Shown: positions 1 to 10,137 of the stretch, piece after piece | How positions within the stretch are numbered: position 1 is the stretch's first letter | Layout: each line of letters opens with the position of its first letter | Assembly: GCF_000300455.3 (NCBI RefSeq) | Contig: NZ_CP007215.2 | Span: 1,302,001 to 1,366,000 of the forward strand | Direction of reading: 5' to 3' | Length of the DNA stretch: 64,000 nucleotides | DNA from: Kosakonia sacchari SP1 | Lineage (GTDB): Bacteria > Pseudomonadota > Gammaproteobacteria > Enterobacterales > Enterobacteriaceae | The notes under the pieces: model-generated | The model's input: the letters and a program-made list of their open reading frames with translations, nothing else | Databases searched by the model: none | What the model was told of the DNA's origin: nothing | Made by a program: the position numbers and the translations under genes

Positions 1-1
1 T

Positions 2-3000
2 GGCGATATTGCCGAAGAGAACCTAAGCCGCAGCCTGGATGAAGTGCATCTGACGCTGGATAAACAAGGACAGGGCGAAATCACCACGCCGAGCCAGTGG
101 CAGGATTCGCACTCGCCGTTGCAGGTGATTTTACAAGCCAGCCTGCTGGAATCAGGCGGTCGCCCGGTGACACGCCGCGCAGAACAGGCCATCTGGCCTG
201 CGCAAGCGCTGCCGGGTATTCGTCCGCAGTTTGCCTCTAAAGCAGTGTATGACTATCGGACTGACACCACCGTGAACCAGCCGATTGTTGATGAGGGCAG
301 CAATGCCGCTTTTGACATTGTCTATACCGATGCCAGTGGTGTGAAAAAAGCGGTCAGCGATTTGCAGGTGCGCTTGATTCGTGAACGCCGCGATTACTTC
401 TGGAACTGGTCGGAAAGCGAAGGCTGGCAATCACAGTTTGATCAGAAAGATCTGGTCGAAGGCGAACAAAGCTTGACGCTCAAAGCAGATGAAACCGGAA
501 AAGTCAGTTTCCCGGTAGACTGGGGTTCCTACCGCCTGGAAGTGAAAGGGCCGGATGACACCATCAGTAGCGTGCGCTTCTGGGCCGGTTACAGCTGGCA
601 GGACAACACCGATGGCGCCGGTGCGGCAAGGCCCGATCGCGTCACCATGAAACTGGATAAACCGGCCTACAAACCGGGCGATACCATCAAATTGCACGTC
701 ACCGCGCCTGCCGCAGGAAAAGGCTACGCGATGATCGAATCCAGCGAAGGTCCGCTGTGGTGGAAAGAGATCGATGTGCCGGCAGAGGGCGTGGATCTGA
801 GTATTCCTGTCGATCAGAAGTGGCAGCGCCACGATCTCTATATCAGCACGCTGGTGGTACGCCCTGGCGATAAATCGAAATCCGCCACGCCAAAACGCGC
901 GGTAGGTTTATTGCACCTGCCGATGGGCGATGAGAACCGTCGCCTTGACGTGACGCTCGACGCGCCGCAAAAAATGCGCCCTAACCAACCGCTGACGGTG
1001 AAAGTCAAAGCAGCGGTTAAAAACGGCGCCACGCCAAAACAAATCAACGTGCTGCTGTCCGCCGTGGACAGCGGTGTGCTGAACATTACCGATTATGTGA
1101 CGCCGGATCCGTGGCAGGGATTTTTCGGCCAGAAACGCTACGGTGCGGATATCTACGATATTTACGGTCAGGTGATTGAAGGGCAGGGACGTCTGGCGGC
1201 GCTGCGCTTTGGTGGCGATGGCGACGAGCTTAACCGCGGCGGCAAACCGCCGGTCAACCATGTCACCATTATTGCTCAGCAGGCACAGCCGGTAACGCTT
1301 GATGAAAATGGCGAAGGTACGGTGAGCTTGCCAATTGGCGATTTCAACGGCGAGCTGCGCGTAATGGCTCAAGCCTGGACGGCGGAAGACTTTGGTAGCA
1401 ACGAAAGCAAAGTGATTGTTGCAGCGCCGGTGATTGCGGATCTCAATACGCCCCGTTTCCTTGGCAGTGGCGATACTTCTCGCCTGACGCTGGATCTGAC
1501 TAACCTGACCGATCAACCGCAAACGCTCACTGTCGCGTTGGCGGCGAGCGGCCTGCTGGCTCTGGAAAGCGGTCAACCGGAACCGGTTAAGCTCGCGGCC
1601 GGCGAGCGCACCACGCTGTTTATCCCGGTGCGCGCGCTGGAGGGCTTTGGCGATGGCGAGATTAGTGCGCAAATCAGCGGCCTGACCTTACCGGGTGAAA
1701 CGTTCGCACCGCAGCAAAAGCAGTGGAAAATCGGTGTGCGTCCCCCGTTTGCGGCACAGACTGTCAATAGCGGTGTGATGCTCAATCCGGGTGAGAGCTG
1801 GCATACACCTGGGCAACATCTTGCTAATGTTTCACCCGTGACCTTGCAAGGTCGCTTATTGCTTAGCGGCAAGCCGCCGCTGAATCTGGCGCGCTACATC
1901 GAAGAGCTGCGTGCTTATCCGTACGGCTGTCTTGAACAGACCACCAGCGGGTTGTTCCCGTCGCTTTATACCAATGCCGCGCAGTTGAAAGCGCTGGGTA
2001 TCAAAGGCGACAGCGATGAGCAGCGCCGCGCAGCGGTGGATTTGGGTATCTCCCGGCTGCTGCAGATGCAGCGCGAAGATGGCGGTTTCGCGCTCTGGGA
2101 CAAGAGCGGGCCGGAAGAGTACTGGTTGACGGCCTACGTCACCGACTTCCTGGTCAGCGCGTCTGCGCAGGGGTATAGCGTGCCTATGGATGCGCTAAAT
2201 AACGCCAATAATCGCTTACTGCGCTATTTGCAGGATCCTGCGGCTATGTCTATTCGCTATACCGATGACGCGCCGGCAACCAAGTTCGCCGTACAAAGCT
2301 ATGCCGGTCTGGTGCTGGCGCGTCAGCAGAAAGCGCCGTTAGGCGCACTGCGTGAAATCTGGCAACGTCACGAGCAGGCCAAAGCGGCGCTGCCGCTGAT
2401 GCAACTAGGTGTGGCACTTAAAATGATGGGCGATGCGCAGCGCAGCGAACAAGCGTTAGCGCTGGGGCTGAAAACGTCTCGCCCGCAGTCCGGGCACTGG
2501 CTGGCGGATTACGGCAGCGAACTGCGTGATAACGCATTGATCCTGGCGCTGCTGGAAGATAACAACCTGCTGCCACAGGAGCAGCCGCGTCTGCTGGCGA
2601 CGCTCGCCGAGCAGGCCTACGGTCAGCGCTGGTTGTCGACACAGGAGAGCAACGCGCTGTTTATGGCCGGGCGTAATCTGCAAAACGCCACTGGCGCGTG
2701 GCAGGCACAAACCTCTCTGGATGTAGCAGGGCTCGGCGGCGATCGTCCGCAAAGCCGCAATCTCAGTGCCGATCAACTGGGGGCATTACAGGTTACCAAT
2801 AGCGGCAGCACACCGCTGTGGTTGCGTCTCGACAGTACCGGTTATCCTGAACAGGCACCTGCGCCGTCCGGGAAGGTATTAAAAATTGAGCGTACGTTCC
2901 TGGGAACCGATGGTCGCAGTAAGTCGCTTTCGTCACTGAAAAGCGGTGAACTGGTGCTGGTGCGTCTTGATGTGAACGCCAGCCAGAACGTACCGGACGC

Positions 3001-3328
3001 GCTGGTGGTTGATTTACTGCCCGCCGGGCTGGAACTGGAAAACCAGAACCTCGCCGATAGCAGCGCCAGTCTGCAAGATAGCGGCAGTGAAGTGCAGGAT
3101 CTGCTTAATCGCATGCAACAAGTAGATATCCAGCATATGGAGTTTCGTGATGACCGATTTGTTGCTGCGGTGCCAGTAAACGCAGGGGAGTGGGTCACGC
3201 TGGTTTACCTGGCGCGCGCGGTCACACCAGGCACTTACCAGGTTCCTGCTCCGCAGGTGGAGTCAATGTATGTTCCGCAGTGGCGGGCGACCGGTGCGAC
3301 CAGTGGTCCGCTGATTATCGTACCGTAA
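2..3328 (+). CDS. yfhM: Alpha-2-macroglobulin family lipoprotein YfhM, C-terminal part (5' end outside window)
   Basis: The frame is open from the first bases of the window to the TAA at 3326-3328, so only about the last 1,108 residues of this roughly 1,650-residue protein are present. The family is the bacterial alpha-2-macroglobulin: a periplasmic, inner-membrane-anchored lipoprotein thought to trap foreign proteases. The thioester motif CLEQ is visible in the context YPYGCLEQTTSG (coding near 1918-1950), which marks the thioester-bearing subtype. Downstream come the alpha-helical thioester domain (QMQREDGGFALW) and a receptor-binding-like end. The next gene, pbpC, starts one base after the stop codon, the usual arrangement of this pair. 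Family identification is firm; the lipoprotein signal lies outside the window. Confidence 0.96.
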   Translation, partial: GDIAEENLSRSLDEVHLTLDKQGQGEITTPSQWQDSHSPLQVILQASLLESGGRPVTRRAEQAIWPAQALPGIRPQFASKAVYDYRTDTTVNQPIVDEGSNAAFDIVYTDASGVKKAVSDLQVRLIRERRDYFWNWSESEGWQSQFDQKDLVEGEQSLTLKADETGKVSFPVDWGSYRLEVKGPDDTISSVRFWAGYSWQDNTDGAGAARPDRVTMKLDKPAYKPGDTIKLHVTAPAAGKGYAMIESSEGPLWWKEIDVPAEGVDLSIPVDQKWQRHDLYISTLVVRPGDKSKSATPKRAVGLLHLPMGDENRRLDVTLDAPQKMRPNQPLTVKVKAAVKNGATPKQINVLLSAVDSGVLNITDYVTPDPWQGFFGQKRYGADIYDIYGQVIEGQGRLAALRFGGDGDELNRGGKPPVNHVTIIAQQAQPVTLDENGEGTVSLPIGDFNGELRVMAQAWTAEDFGSNESKVIVAAPVIADLNTPRFLGSGDTSRLTLDLTNLTDQPQTLTVALAASGLLALESGQPEPVKLAAGERTTLFIPVRALEGFGDGEISAQISGLTLPGETFAPQQKQWKIGVRPPFAAQTVNSGVMLNPGESWHTPGQHLANVSPVTLQGRLLLSGKPPLNLARYIEELRAYPYGCLEQTTSGLFPSLYTNAAQLKALGIKGDSDEQRRAAVDLGISRLLQMQREDGGFALWDKSGPEEYWLTAYVTDFLVSASAQGYSVPMDALNNANNRLLRYLQDPAAMSIRYTDDAPATKFAVQSYAGLVLARQQKAPLGALREIWQRHEQAKAALPLMQLGVALKMMGDAQRSEQALALGLKTSRPQSGHWLADYGSELRDNALILALLEDNNLLPQEQPRLLATLAEQAYGQRWLSTQESNALFMAGRNLQNATGAWQAQTSLDVAGLGGDRPQSRNLSADQLGALQVTNSGSTPLWLRLDSTGYPEQAPAPSGKVLKIERTFLGTDGRSKSLSSLKSGELVLVRLDVNASQNVPDALVVDLLPAGLELENQNLADSSASLQDSGSEVQDLLNRMQQVDIQHMEFRDDRFVAAVPVNAGEWVTLVYLARAVTPGTYQVPAPQVESMYVPQWRATGATSGPLIIVP

Positions 3329-3329
3329 C

Positions 3330-5654
3330 GTGAGGATCGTACGTCTGATACGCACCTGCTGGCGCTGGCTGGTGGGTGTTCCGCTGCTATTGGTGTTGGG
3401 CGTTATGGCTGCCGACAAGATCTGGCCGCTGCCGCTTAGCGAGGTCGATCCGGCGCGGGTGGTGGTGGCCGAAGACGGTACGCCGCTGTGGCGCTTTGCC
3501 GATGCCGACGGTATCTGGCGCTACCCGGTTACTATCGAAGAGGTATCGCCTCACTATCTGCAGGCGCTTATCCAGTATGAAGATCGCTGGTTCTGGGCAC
3601 ATCCGGGGGTGAATCCCCTGTCGATTGCGCGCGCCGCCTGGCAGGATTTGCGTTCCGGCCATGTCGTTTCCGGCGGCAGCACGCTGACAATGCAGGTAGC
3701 TCGCCTGCTCGATCCGCATCCGCGTACTTTCGGCGGCAAGGTGCGTCAGCTATGGCGAGCACTGCAACTGGAGTGGCACCTCTCAAAACGTGAAATACTC
3801 ACCCTTTATCTGAACCGCGCACCGTTTGGCGGCACGCTGCAAGGCGTGGGTGCTGCGAGTTGGGCTTATTTAGGTAAACCGCCGGCGAAGCTCAGCTATT
3901 CCGAAGCGGCGCTGTTAGCGGTTCTGCCGCAGGCACCCAGCCGCTTACGCCCGGATCGCTGGCCGCAACGTGCGCAGGCCGCGCGCGACAAAGTGCTGGA
4001 GCGCATGGTGTCGCAAAAGGTGTGGTCGGCAACGCAGGTGGCGGAGTCACGCGAAGAGCCGGTCTGGCTGGCTCCGCGTCAGATGCCGCAACTGGCGCCG
4101 CTCTTTGCCCGGCGGATGCTTGGTGAAAGCAAGGCGCTGAAAATCACCACCACGCTGAATGCCAGCCTGCAACGTCAGCTTGAAGATCTGGCGTTAAATG
4201 TGAAAAGCCGCCTGCCAGCGCGCAGCTCGCTGGCGATAATCGTCGTTGATCACACGGATATGAAAGTGCGCGGTTGGGTTGGCTCCGTGGATATCAATGA
4301 CGACAGCCGTTTCAGCCATGTGGATATGGTCAGCGCCGTCCGTTCCCCGGGCTCGGTGTTAAAGCCCTTTATTTATGGACTCGCGCTGGATGAGGGGCTG
4401 ATTCATCCGGCCTCGCTGCTACAGGATGTGCCGCGCCGGGTGGGCGATTATCGACCCGGTAATTTTGACAGCGGTTTCCATGGCCCGGTAAGCATGAATG
4501 AAGCGCTGGTACGCTCCCTTAATTTACCGGCGGTGCAGGTTCTGGAAGCCTACGGGCCGAAAAAATTTGCCGGAAATCTGCGCAACGTCGGTTTGCCGTT
4601 GATTTTGCCGACGGGAGCGGAACCGAATTTGTCGCTAATCCTTGGCGGTGCGGGTGCGCGGCTGGAAGATATTGCGGCCGCGTACACGGCCTTTGCCCGT
4701 GAGGGGAAAGCGGGAAACCTGCGCCTGACTCCAGACGCCCCGCTGATGGAGCGGCGGTTGATGTCGCCGGGTGCGGCGTGGATTATTCGCCGCATTCTCG
4801 CTGGAGAAGCACAACCGGTGCCAGATGAAGCGTTGCCGCAGGTAGTGCCGCTGGCGTGGAAAACCGGCACCAGTTATGGCTATCGCGACGCATGGGCGAT
4901 AGGGATTAATGCCCGCTACGTGATAGGTATCTGGACGGGGCGACCTGACGGCACGCCCGTGGCCGGGCAGTTCGGTTTTGCCAGCGCGGTACCGTTGCTT
5001 AACCAGGCCAATAATCTGTTGCAGCCGCGTTCAGCGCTTGAACAGGCGAGACTGCCGCGCGACCCGCGCCCGCAAACGGTCAGCAGCGGCGTCATTTGCT
5101 GGCCGGGCGGGCAAAGCTTACCGTCTGGCGACAGCAATTGTCGCCGTCGACTCACCACCTGGCTGCTGGACGGTAGCCAGCCGCCAACGCTGTTATTGCC
5201 GGAGCAGGAAGGCGGGCACGGGATCAATTTCCCGCTCTGGCTGAATAAAGAGGGGCGAAGGGTTGCCGCAGATTGCCCGGACGCGCAGCAGAAAACATGG
5301 ATCGCCTGGCCGTTACCGCTGGAGCCTTGGTTGCCAGCCGGTGAACGGCGCGCTGCCCGGTTACCGGCGGCGGATAAACGCTGCCCGCCTCGTGACGATA
5401 ACGCACCGCCGCCACTGTTATTAAGCGGCGTGCGTGAAGGTGCGGTTATCAAACGCATTCCCGGACAGGCGTTTGCCTTGCTGCCGCTACAAAGCAGCGG
5501 TGGCGAAGGCAGTCGCTGGTGGTTTTTGAATGGTGAACCGTTAGCCTCGCATAACAACTTATTAAGCCTGAAACTTGATAAAAGCGGGGAGTATCAGTTA
5601 TTGGTTATGGATGACGCAGGGCAGATAGCGACAGTGCAGTTTGCGGTGCAATAA
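3330..5654 (+). CDS. pbpC: Penicillin-binding protein 1C, bifunctional glycosyltransferase/transpeptidase
   Basis: A class A penicillin-binding protein of 774 residues (E. coli PBP1C is about 770). It has a short cytoplasmic N-terminus and a membrane anchor (WLVGVPLLLVLGVMAADKIW), then a family 51 glycosyltransferase domain with EDRWFWAHPGVNPLSIARA and GGSTLTMQVARL. The transpeptidase domain follows with the SxxK serine motif (SPGSVLKP), SLN and KTGTS. A C-terminal PBP1C-specific extension closes the protein. The GTG at 3330 is chosen because it sits one base after the yfhM stop and gives the family length, so translation is probably coupled. PBP1C works in peptidoglycan synthesis at the inner membrane; its pairing with YfhM is proposed to join wall repair with protease trapping. 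Confidence 0.96.
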   Translation: MRIVRLIRTCWRWLVGVPLLLVLGVMAADKIWPLPLSEVDPARVVVAEDGTPLWRFADADGIWRYPVTIEEVSPHYLQALIQYEDRWFWAHPGVNPLSIARAAWQDLRSGHVVSGGSTLTMQVARLLDPHPRTFGGKVRQLWRALQLEWHLSKREILTLYLNRAPFGGTLQGVGAASWAYLGKPPAKLSYSEAALLAVLPQAPSRLRPDRWPQRAQAARDKVLERMVSQKVWSATQVAESREEPVWLAPRQMPQLAPLFARRMLGESKALKITTTLNASLQRQLEDLALNVKSRLPARSSLAIIVVDHTDMKVRGWVGSVDINDDSRFSHVDMVSAVRSPGSVLKPFIYGLALDEGLIHPASLLQDVPRRVGDYRPGNFDSGFHGPVSMNEALVRSLNLPAVQVLEAYGPKKFAGNLRNVGLPLILPTGAEPNLSLILGGAGARLEDIAAAYTAFAREGKAGNLRLTPDAPLMERRLMSPGAAWIIRRILAGEAQPVPDEALPQVVPLAWKTGTSYGYRDAWAIGINARYVIGIWTGRPDGTPVAGQFGFASAVPLLNQANNLLQPRSALEQARLPRDPRPQTVSSGVICWPGGQSLPSGDSNCRRRLTTWLLDGSQPPTLLLPEQEGGHGINFPLWLNKEGRRVAADCPDAQQKTWIAWPLPLEPWLPAGERRAARLPAADKRCPPRDDNAPPPLLLSGVREGAVIKRIPGQAFALLPLQSSGGEGSRWWFLNGEPLASHNNLLSLKLDKSGEYQLLVMDDAGQIATVQFAVQ

Positions 5655-5728
5655 CCAATTAAATGGCGCTATTGGCGGGGAGTGTTGCTAAAAATAGTCT
5701 CATTTTAAAAAAATGTTACCTTCATCCA

Positions 5729-5757
5729 TAGGCAACGCCCGTATTGCTCTTTATAAT
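5729..5757 (+). promoter_or_regulatory. Candidate ndk promoter
   Basis: A TATAAT -10 hexamer lies at 5752-5757 with a weak -35 (TAGGCA) 17 bases upstream, placing a start point about 40 bases before the ndk ATG. The -10 is a perfect match; the -35 is poor, so this is a prediction only. Confidence 0.4.
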
Positions 5758-5804
5758 CCGCGCCACACCTATTCAGGGCAACAGAACAACTTACAGAGGT
5801 AAAC

Positions 5805-6236
5805 ATGGCTATTGAACGTACTTTTTCCATCATTAAACCGAACGCGGTGGCAAAAAACGTTATTGGCAGTATCTTCTCTCGCTTTGAAGCGGCAGGGTTC
5901 AAAATTGTCGGCACCAAAATGCTGCACCTGACCGTTGAGCAGGCGCGCGGTTTCTATGCCGAGCACGAAGGTCGCCCGTTCTTTGACGGTCTGGTTGAGT
6001 TCATGACTTCCGGCCCGATCGTGGTTTCCGTACTGGAAGGTGAAAACGCGGTGCAGCGTCACCGTGACCTGCTGGGCGCAACCAACCCGGCTAACGCGCT
6101 GGCAGGCACGCTGCGTGCTGATTACGCAGACAGCTTCACCGAGAACGGCACCCACGGTTCTGACTCCGTTGAATCCGCTGCGCGTGAAATCGCCTACTTC
6201 TTCGCCGAAGGCGAAGTGTGCCCGCGCACTCGTTAA
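5805..6236 (+). CDS. ndk: Nucleoside diphosphate kinase
   Basis: This 143-residue enzyme is the same length as E. coli Ndk and almost identical to it. It transfers the gamma phosphate between nucleoside triphosphates and diphosphates through a phosphohistidine, here in the motif NGTHGSDS. The N-terminus [12 protein letters not shown] is the typical nucleotide-binding start of the family. The ATG at 5805 is preceded by an AGAGGT Shine-Dalgarno sequence. The gene stands alone, with its own promoter region and a strong terminator downstream. It is a cytosolic housekeeping enzyme that balances NTP and dNTP pools. Confidence 0.98.
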   Translation: MAIERTFSIIKPNAVAKNVIGSIFSRFEAAGFKIVGTKMLHLTVEQARGFYAEHEGRPFFDGLVEFMTSGPIVVSVLEGENAVQRHRDLLGATNPANALAGTLRADYADSFTENGTHGSDSVESAAREIAYFFAEGEVCPRTR

Positions 6237-6328
6237 TCACTCGTTAAACGTGTAACGAGGTTTACACTTTAATTTGTGAAAAGCCGCGTGCAAACGTGGT
6301 ATCTGCGCGTCAGAATTTGTACAATGCT

Positions 6329-6371
6329 GCGCCCCAGGATGAGCCGATGCTTTCCTGGGGCGCTTCTTTTT
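6329..6371 (+). terminator. Rho-independent terminator after ndk
   Basis: An 11-bp perfect stem (GCGCCCCAGGA at 6329-6339 with TCCTGGGGCGC at 6353-6363) is followed by TTCTTTTT. It lies about 90 bases after the ndk stop and upstream of rlmN. Confidence 0.9.
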
Positions 6372-6417
6372 AACCCTCCACGGGCCACAACGTGTAATAA
6401 CGAGGCCGGAATACATT

Positions 6418-7584
6418 ATGACTGAACAAATTGTCATGCCTGAGAACGACGCTCTCACGGTGCCAAACAAAGATGCAAAAATTAACCTGCTGGATTTAAA
6501 CCGTCAGCAGATGCGTGAATTTTTCAAAAACTTAGGCGAAAAACCCTTCCGCGCCGATCAGGTGATGAAGTGGATGTACCACTATTGCAGCGACGACTTT
6601 GATGAGATGACCGACATCAACAAAGTGCTGCGTAACAAATTAAAAGAGGTCGCCGAAATTCGTGCGCCGGAAGTGGTGGAAGAACAACGCTCCTCCGACG
6701 GCACCATCAAATGGGCGATTGCCGTGGGCGATCAGCGCGTTGAAACCGTCTACATCCCCGAAGATGATCGCGCGACGTTGTGTGTCTCTTCCCAGGTGGG
6801 ATGTGCGCTGGAGTGCAAATTCTGCTCCACGGCTCAGCAGGGGTTTAACCGTAACCTGCGCGTTTCGGAAATTATCGGTCAGGTGTGGCGCGCGGCGAAA
6901 ATTATCGGCGCGGCGAAAGTCACCGGTAGCCGCCCGATTACCAACGTGGTGATGATGGGCATGGGCGAGCCGCTGCTCAACCTGACCAACGTCGTTCCGG
7001 CGATGGAGATTATGCTGGATGATTTCGGCTTTGGTCTCTCCAAACGTCGCGTAACGCTCTCCACCTCTGGCGTGGTTCCGGCGCTGGATAAACTGGGCGA
7101 TATGATTGACGTTGCGCTGGCCATCTCTCTGCATGCGCCAAACGACGAAATTCGCGATGAAATTGTACCGATCAACAAAAAGTACAACATCGAGGCCTTC
7201 CTCGCCGCTGTTCGCCGTTATCTGGAAAAATCCAACGCTAACCAGGGTCGTGTAACCATTGAGTACGTGATGTTGGATCACGTCAACGATGGCACTGAAC
7301 ATGCGCACCAGTTGGCGGAGCTGCTGAAAGATACACCGTGCAAGATCAACCTGATCCCATGGAACCCGTTCCCGGGCGCGCCGTATGGCCGCAGCTCTAA
7401 CAGCCGTATCGATCGCTTCTGTAAAGTGCTGATGAGTTATGGTTTCACCACCATCGTGCGTAAAACGCGTGGCGATGATATCGATGCCGCGTGTGGTCAG
7501 TTGGCGGGCGATGTGATCGACCGTACCAAACGTACGATGCGTAAGCGCATGCAGGGCGAGCCTATTGAGGTCAAGGCACTATAA
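6418..7584 (+). CDS. rlmN: Dual-specificity 23S rRNA/tRNA adenosine C2 methyltransferase RlmN
   Basis: A radical SAM methyltransferase of 388 residues (E. coli 384). It makes m2A2503 in 23S rRNA and m2A37 in some tRNAs by a methyl-cysteine (ping-pong) mechanism. The radical SAM cluster motif CxxxCxxC is visible as C129, C133 and C136 (GCALECKFC). The glycine-rich SAM site [10 protein letters not shown] and the C-terminal cysteine in DAACGQLAG, which resolves the methyl adduct, are also present. The ATG at 6418 matches the family start. Loss of this enzyme is known to change linezolid/tiamulin sensitivity and translational fidelity in E. coli. Confidence 0.98.
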   Translation: MTEQIVMPENDALTVPNKDAKINLLDLNRQQMREFFKNLGEKPFRADQVMKWMYHYCSDDFDEMTDINKVLRNKLKEVAEIRAPEVVEEQRSSDGTIKWAIAVGDQRVETVYIPEDDRATLCVSSQVGCALECKFCSTAQQGFNRNLRVSEIIGQVWRAAKIIGAAKVTGSRPITNVVMMGMGEPLLNLTNVVPAMEIMLDDFGFGLSKRRVTLSTSGVVPALDKLGDMIDVALAISLHAPNDEIRDEIVPINKKYNIEAFLAAVRRYLEKSNANQGRVTIEYVMLDHVNDGTEHAHQLAELLKDTPCKINLIPWNPFPGAPYGRSSNSRIDRFCKVLMSYGFTTIVRKTRGDDIDAACGQLAGDVIDRTKRTMRKRMQGEPIEVKAL

Positions 7585-7637
7585 TCATAAGTTGCAGCGC
7601 GAAGAATATGCTGCATTTTGTGGAAATGTCGACTATT

Positions 7638-7659
7638 TGGCCTGTACATATACAGGCCA
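7638..7659 (+). terminator. Hairpin after rlmN, possible terminator
   Basis: A 9-bp inverted repeat (TGGCCTGTA with TACAGGCCA, 4-base loop) lies about 55 bases after the rlmN stop and is followed only by TTAATAATT. The T-run is weak, so it may terminate poorly. The rest of 7585-7875 holds no gene. It contains a TATACT hexamer at 7769-7774 that could serve rodZ, and a small AACCG/CGGTT hairpin followed by Ts at 7788-7804. Confidence 0.5.
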
Positions 7660-7875
7660 TTAATAATTACGGTGCGTTTCTCCTGACTTTAAGGCAGTAT
7701 GTAGTGATGGAACAACGGCTTAGCAAAAAGTGCTGAAAGCTGTTCTGTTATGACGAGCCTGACAGTCCTATACTGTGGGCCAGGTTTAACCGACCCGGTT
7801 TTTTCGCGGCGCGTGTAGGCATTGCGGTTATGCGCGCCTGAATGTTTAATTTTCACGTACCAGTAGTTGTAGCGA

Positions 7876-8883
7876 ATGAATACTGAAGCCACTCACGACC
7901 AAAATGAAGCACAAACCACTGGCGTACGTCTGCGCAACGCCCGTGAACAACTTGGACTCAGCCAGCAAGCGGTTGCAGAGCGCTTATGCCTGAAGGTCTC
8001 CACGGTACGCGATATCGAAGAGGACAGGTCGCCCACCGATCTGGCTTCGACTTTTGTACGCGGTTATATCCGCTCCTATGCCCGCTTAGTGCACATTCCT
8101 GAAGAAGAACTGCTGCCGATTCTTGAAAAACAAGCGCCGGTCAGAGCGGCAAAAGTTGCGCCAATGCAGACTTTTGCTTTAGGCAAACCGCGTAAAAAAC
8201 GCGGTGGCTGGATGATGAGTTTTATCACCTGGCTGGTGTTCCTGGTCGCCATCGGCCTGACGGGCGCATGGTGGTGGGATAACCACAAAGCGCAGCAGCA
8301 AGAGATCACCAACATGGCGGATCAATCTTCTGCGGAGCTGAACGCAGGCAACAGCAACGCGCAAAGCGTACCACTGAATAACGACACCGCTGCAGCAGAC
8401 CCGGTTGATAATTCCGGTACGCCTGTTGAAGCGCCAGCCCCGTCGGCGACGGCACAAACGCCAGCCGCCAGCGCGCCGCAAACATCTGCTACTACCGCAA
8501 ATCAGAACACCGTTGTTGCACCGTCGCAGGCGAATGTCGATACCATGCAGCAGCCTACCGCTCCAGCGAACCCTGCACAGTTACCGACCGATCAGGCCGG
8601 TGTTGCGGGTGCACAAGCGGATACTAACGCACTGGTGATGAGCTTTACTGCCGACTGCTGGCTGGAAGTGAGCGATGCCACCGGGAAGAAATTGTTCAGC
8701 GGCTTGCAACGTAAAGATGCCACGCTCAATTTAACCGGCCAGGCGCCATATAAGCTGAAAATTGGCGCGCCGTCAGCCGTTCAGATCCAGTATCAGGGTA
8801 AACCTGTCGATCTGAGTCGTTTTATCAGAACTAACCAGGTTGCGCGTCTGACCCTCAATGCCGAACAATCAGCAGCACAGTAA
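7876..8883 (+). CDS. rodZ: Cytoskeletal cell-shape protein RodZ
   Basis: A bitopic inner-membrane protein of 335 residues. The cytoplasmic N-terminus (about residues 18-85) is an XRE/Cro-type helix-turn-helix ([19 protein letters not shown]), which in RodZ binds MreB rather than DNA. A basic juxtamembrane segment (KPRKKRGG) precedes one membrane span at about 112-134. A long linker rich in Pro, Ala, Gln and Thr follows, then the periplasmic beta-rich DUF4115 domain ([19 protein letters not shown]) at the C-terminus. RodZ couples MreB filaments to the Rod peptidoglycan-synthesis complex. The order rlmN-rodZ-ispG is the standard enterobacterial one. Confidence 0.97.
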   Translation: MNTEATHDQNEAQTTGVRLRNAREQLGLSQQAVAERLCLKVSTVRDIEEDRSPTDLASTFVRGYIRSYARLVHIPEEELLPILEKQAPVRAAKVAPMQTFALGKPRKKRGGWMMSFITWLVFLVAIGLTGAWWWDNHKAQQQEITNMADQSSAELNAGNSNAQSVPLNNDTAAADPVDNSGTPVEAPAPSATAQTPAASAPQTSATTANQNTVVAPSQANVDTMQQPTAPANPAQLPTDQAGVAGAQADTNALVMSFTADCWLEVSDATGKKLFSGLQRKDATLNLTGQAPYKLKIGAPSAVQIQYQGKPVDLSRFIRTNQVARLTLNAEQSAAQ

Positions 8884-8909
8884 CAGACGGGCAACGCGGG
8901 AGATTTTTC

Positions 8910-10028
8910 ATGCATAACCAGGCCCCGATTCAGCGTCGGAAATCGAAACGGATTTACGTTGGTAATGTGCCCATTGGCGATGGCGCGCCCATCGCTGTGC
9001 AGTCCATGACAAACACCCGTACCACGGATGTTGAAGCTACGGTCAATCAAATCAAAGCGCTTGAGCGCGTCGGCGCGGATATCGTCCGCGTCTCCGTCCC
9101 GACCATGGACGCGGCGGAAGCATTCAAGTTGATCAAGCAGCAAGTGAGTGTCCCGCTGGTTGCGGACATCCATTTTGACTACCGCATTGCGCTGAAAGTC
9201 GCCGAATATGGCGTTGACTGCCTGCGCATTAACCCCGGCAATATCGGCAACGAAGAGCGAATTCGCACCGTTGTTGATTGCGCGCGCGATAAAAACATCC
9301 CGATTCGCATCGGCGTTAATGCCGGTTCGCTGGAAAAAGATCTGCAGGAAAAGTATGGCGAGCCAACGCCGCAAGCGCTGCTCGAATCCGCTATGCGCCA
9401 TGTCGATCATCTTGATCGCCTGAATTTCGATCAATTCAAAGTCAGCGTGAAAGCGTCAGACGTATTCCTCGCTGTTGAATCCTATCGCCTGCTGGCAAAA
9501 CAGATTGATCAGCCGCTGCACCTCGGCATCACCGAGGCCGGTGGCGCACGTGCAGGCGCGGTCAAATCTGCAATCGGTCTGGGTTTGCTGCTTTCTGAAG
9601 GCATTGGTGACACGCTGCGTATTTCGCTGGCCGCCGATCCGGTGGAAGAGATCAAAGTCGGTTTTGATATCCTGAAATCGCTGCGCATTCGCTCGCGCGG
9701 CATTAACTTTATCGCCTGTCCGACCTGTTCCCGCCAGGAGTTTGACGTTATCGGTACGGTCAACGCCCTTGAACAGCGGCTGGAAGATATCATCACGCCG
9801 ATGGATGTCTCCATTATCGGTTGCGTGGTAAATGGCCCTGGTGAAGCGCTGGTTTCCACACTGGGTGTGACCGGCGGCAACAAGAAAAGCGGCCTGTATG
9901 AAGATGGCGTGCGCAAAGATCGCCTGGATAACAGCGATATGATCAGCCAACTTGAAGCCCGCATTCGCGCGAAAGCGTCGATGCTGGATGAAGCGCGTCG
10001 TATCGATGTGCAACAGGTAGAAAAATAA
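8910..10028 (+). CDS. ispG: (E)-4-hydroxy-3-methylbut-2-enyl diphosphate synthase IspG
   Basis: IspG (GcpE), 372 residues as in E. coli, carries out the penultimate step of the non-mevalonate isoprenoid pathway: the two-electron reduction of MEcPP to HMBPP, using a [4Fe-4S] cluster fed by flavodoxin. The cluster cysteines are visible in [10 protein letters not shown] and [10 protein letters not shown] near the C-terminus. The N-terminal TIM-barrel contains the conserved [12 protein letters not shown]. The gene starts 26 bases after rodZ, so it is probably cotranscribed. It is essential in most enterobacteria. Confidence 0.98.
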   Translation: MHNQAPIQRRKSKRIYVGNVPIGDGAPIAVQSMTNTRTTDVEATVNQIKALERVGADIVRVSVPTMDAAEAFKLIKQQVSVPLVADIHFDYRIALKVAEYGVDCLRINPGNIGNEERIRTVVDCARDKNIPIRIGVNAGSLEKDLQEKYGEPTPQALLESAMRHVDHLDRLNFDQFKVSVKASDVFLAVESYRLLAKQIDQPLHLGITEAGGARAGAVKSAIGLGLLLSEGIGDTLRISLAADPVEEIKVGFDILKSLRIRSRGINFIACPTCSRQEFDVIGTVNALEQRLEDIITPMDVSIIGCVVNGPGEALVSTLGVTGGNKKSGLYEDGVRKDRLDNSDMISQLEARIRAKASMLDEARRIDVQQVEK

Positions 10029-10029
10029 G

Positions 10030-10116
10030 GTTGCTGGGAAGCGGCAGGCTTCCCGTGTATGATGAACCCGCCCGGCGCGACCCGTTGTTCGTCGCGGCCC
10101 CGAGGGTTCATTTTTT
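10030..10116 (+). ncRNA. sroE: SroE-like small RNA in the ispG-hisS spacer
   Basis: SroE is a small RNA known from the same gcpE/ispG-hisS spacer of E. coli and Salmonella. Here the spacer has a 7-bp hairpin (GGGAAGC/GCTTCCC, 10036-10054) and a second stem pairing TGAACCC (10063-10069) with GGGTTCA (10104-10110), followed by six Ts. That is the shape of an RNA ending in an intrinsic terminator. Position and structure support the call; the ends are inferred from the hairpins. The second stem may also attenuate hisS. Confidence 0.6.
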
Positions 10117-10137
10117 GTATTAATAAAGAGAATAAAC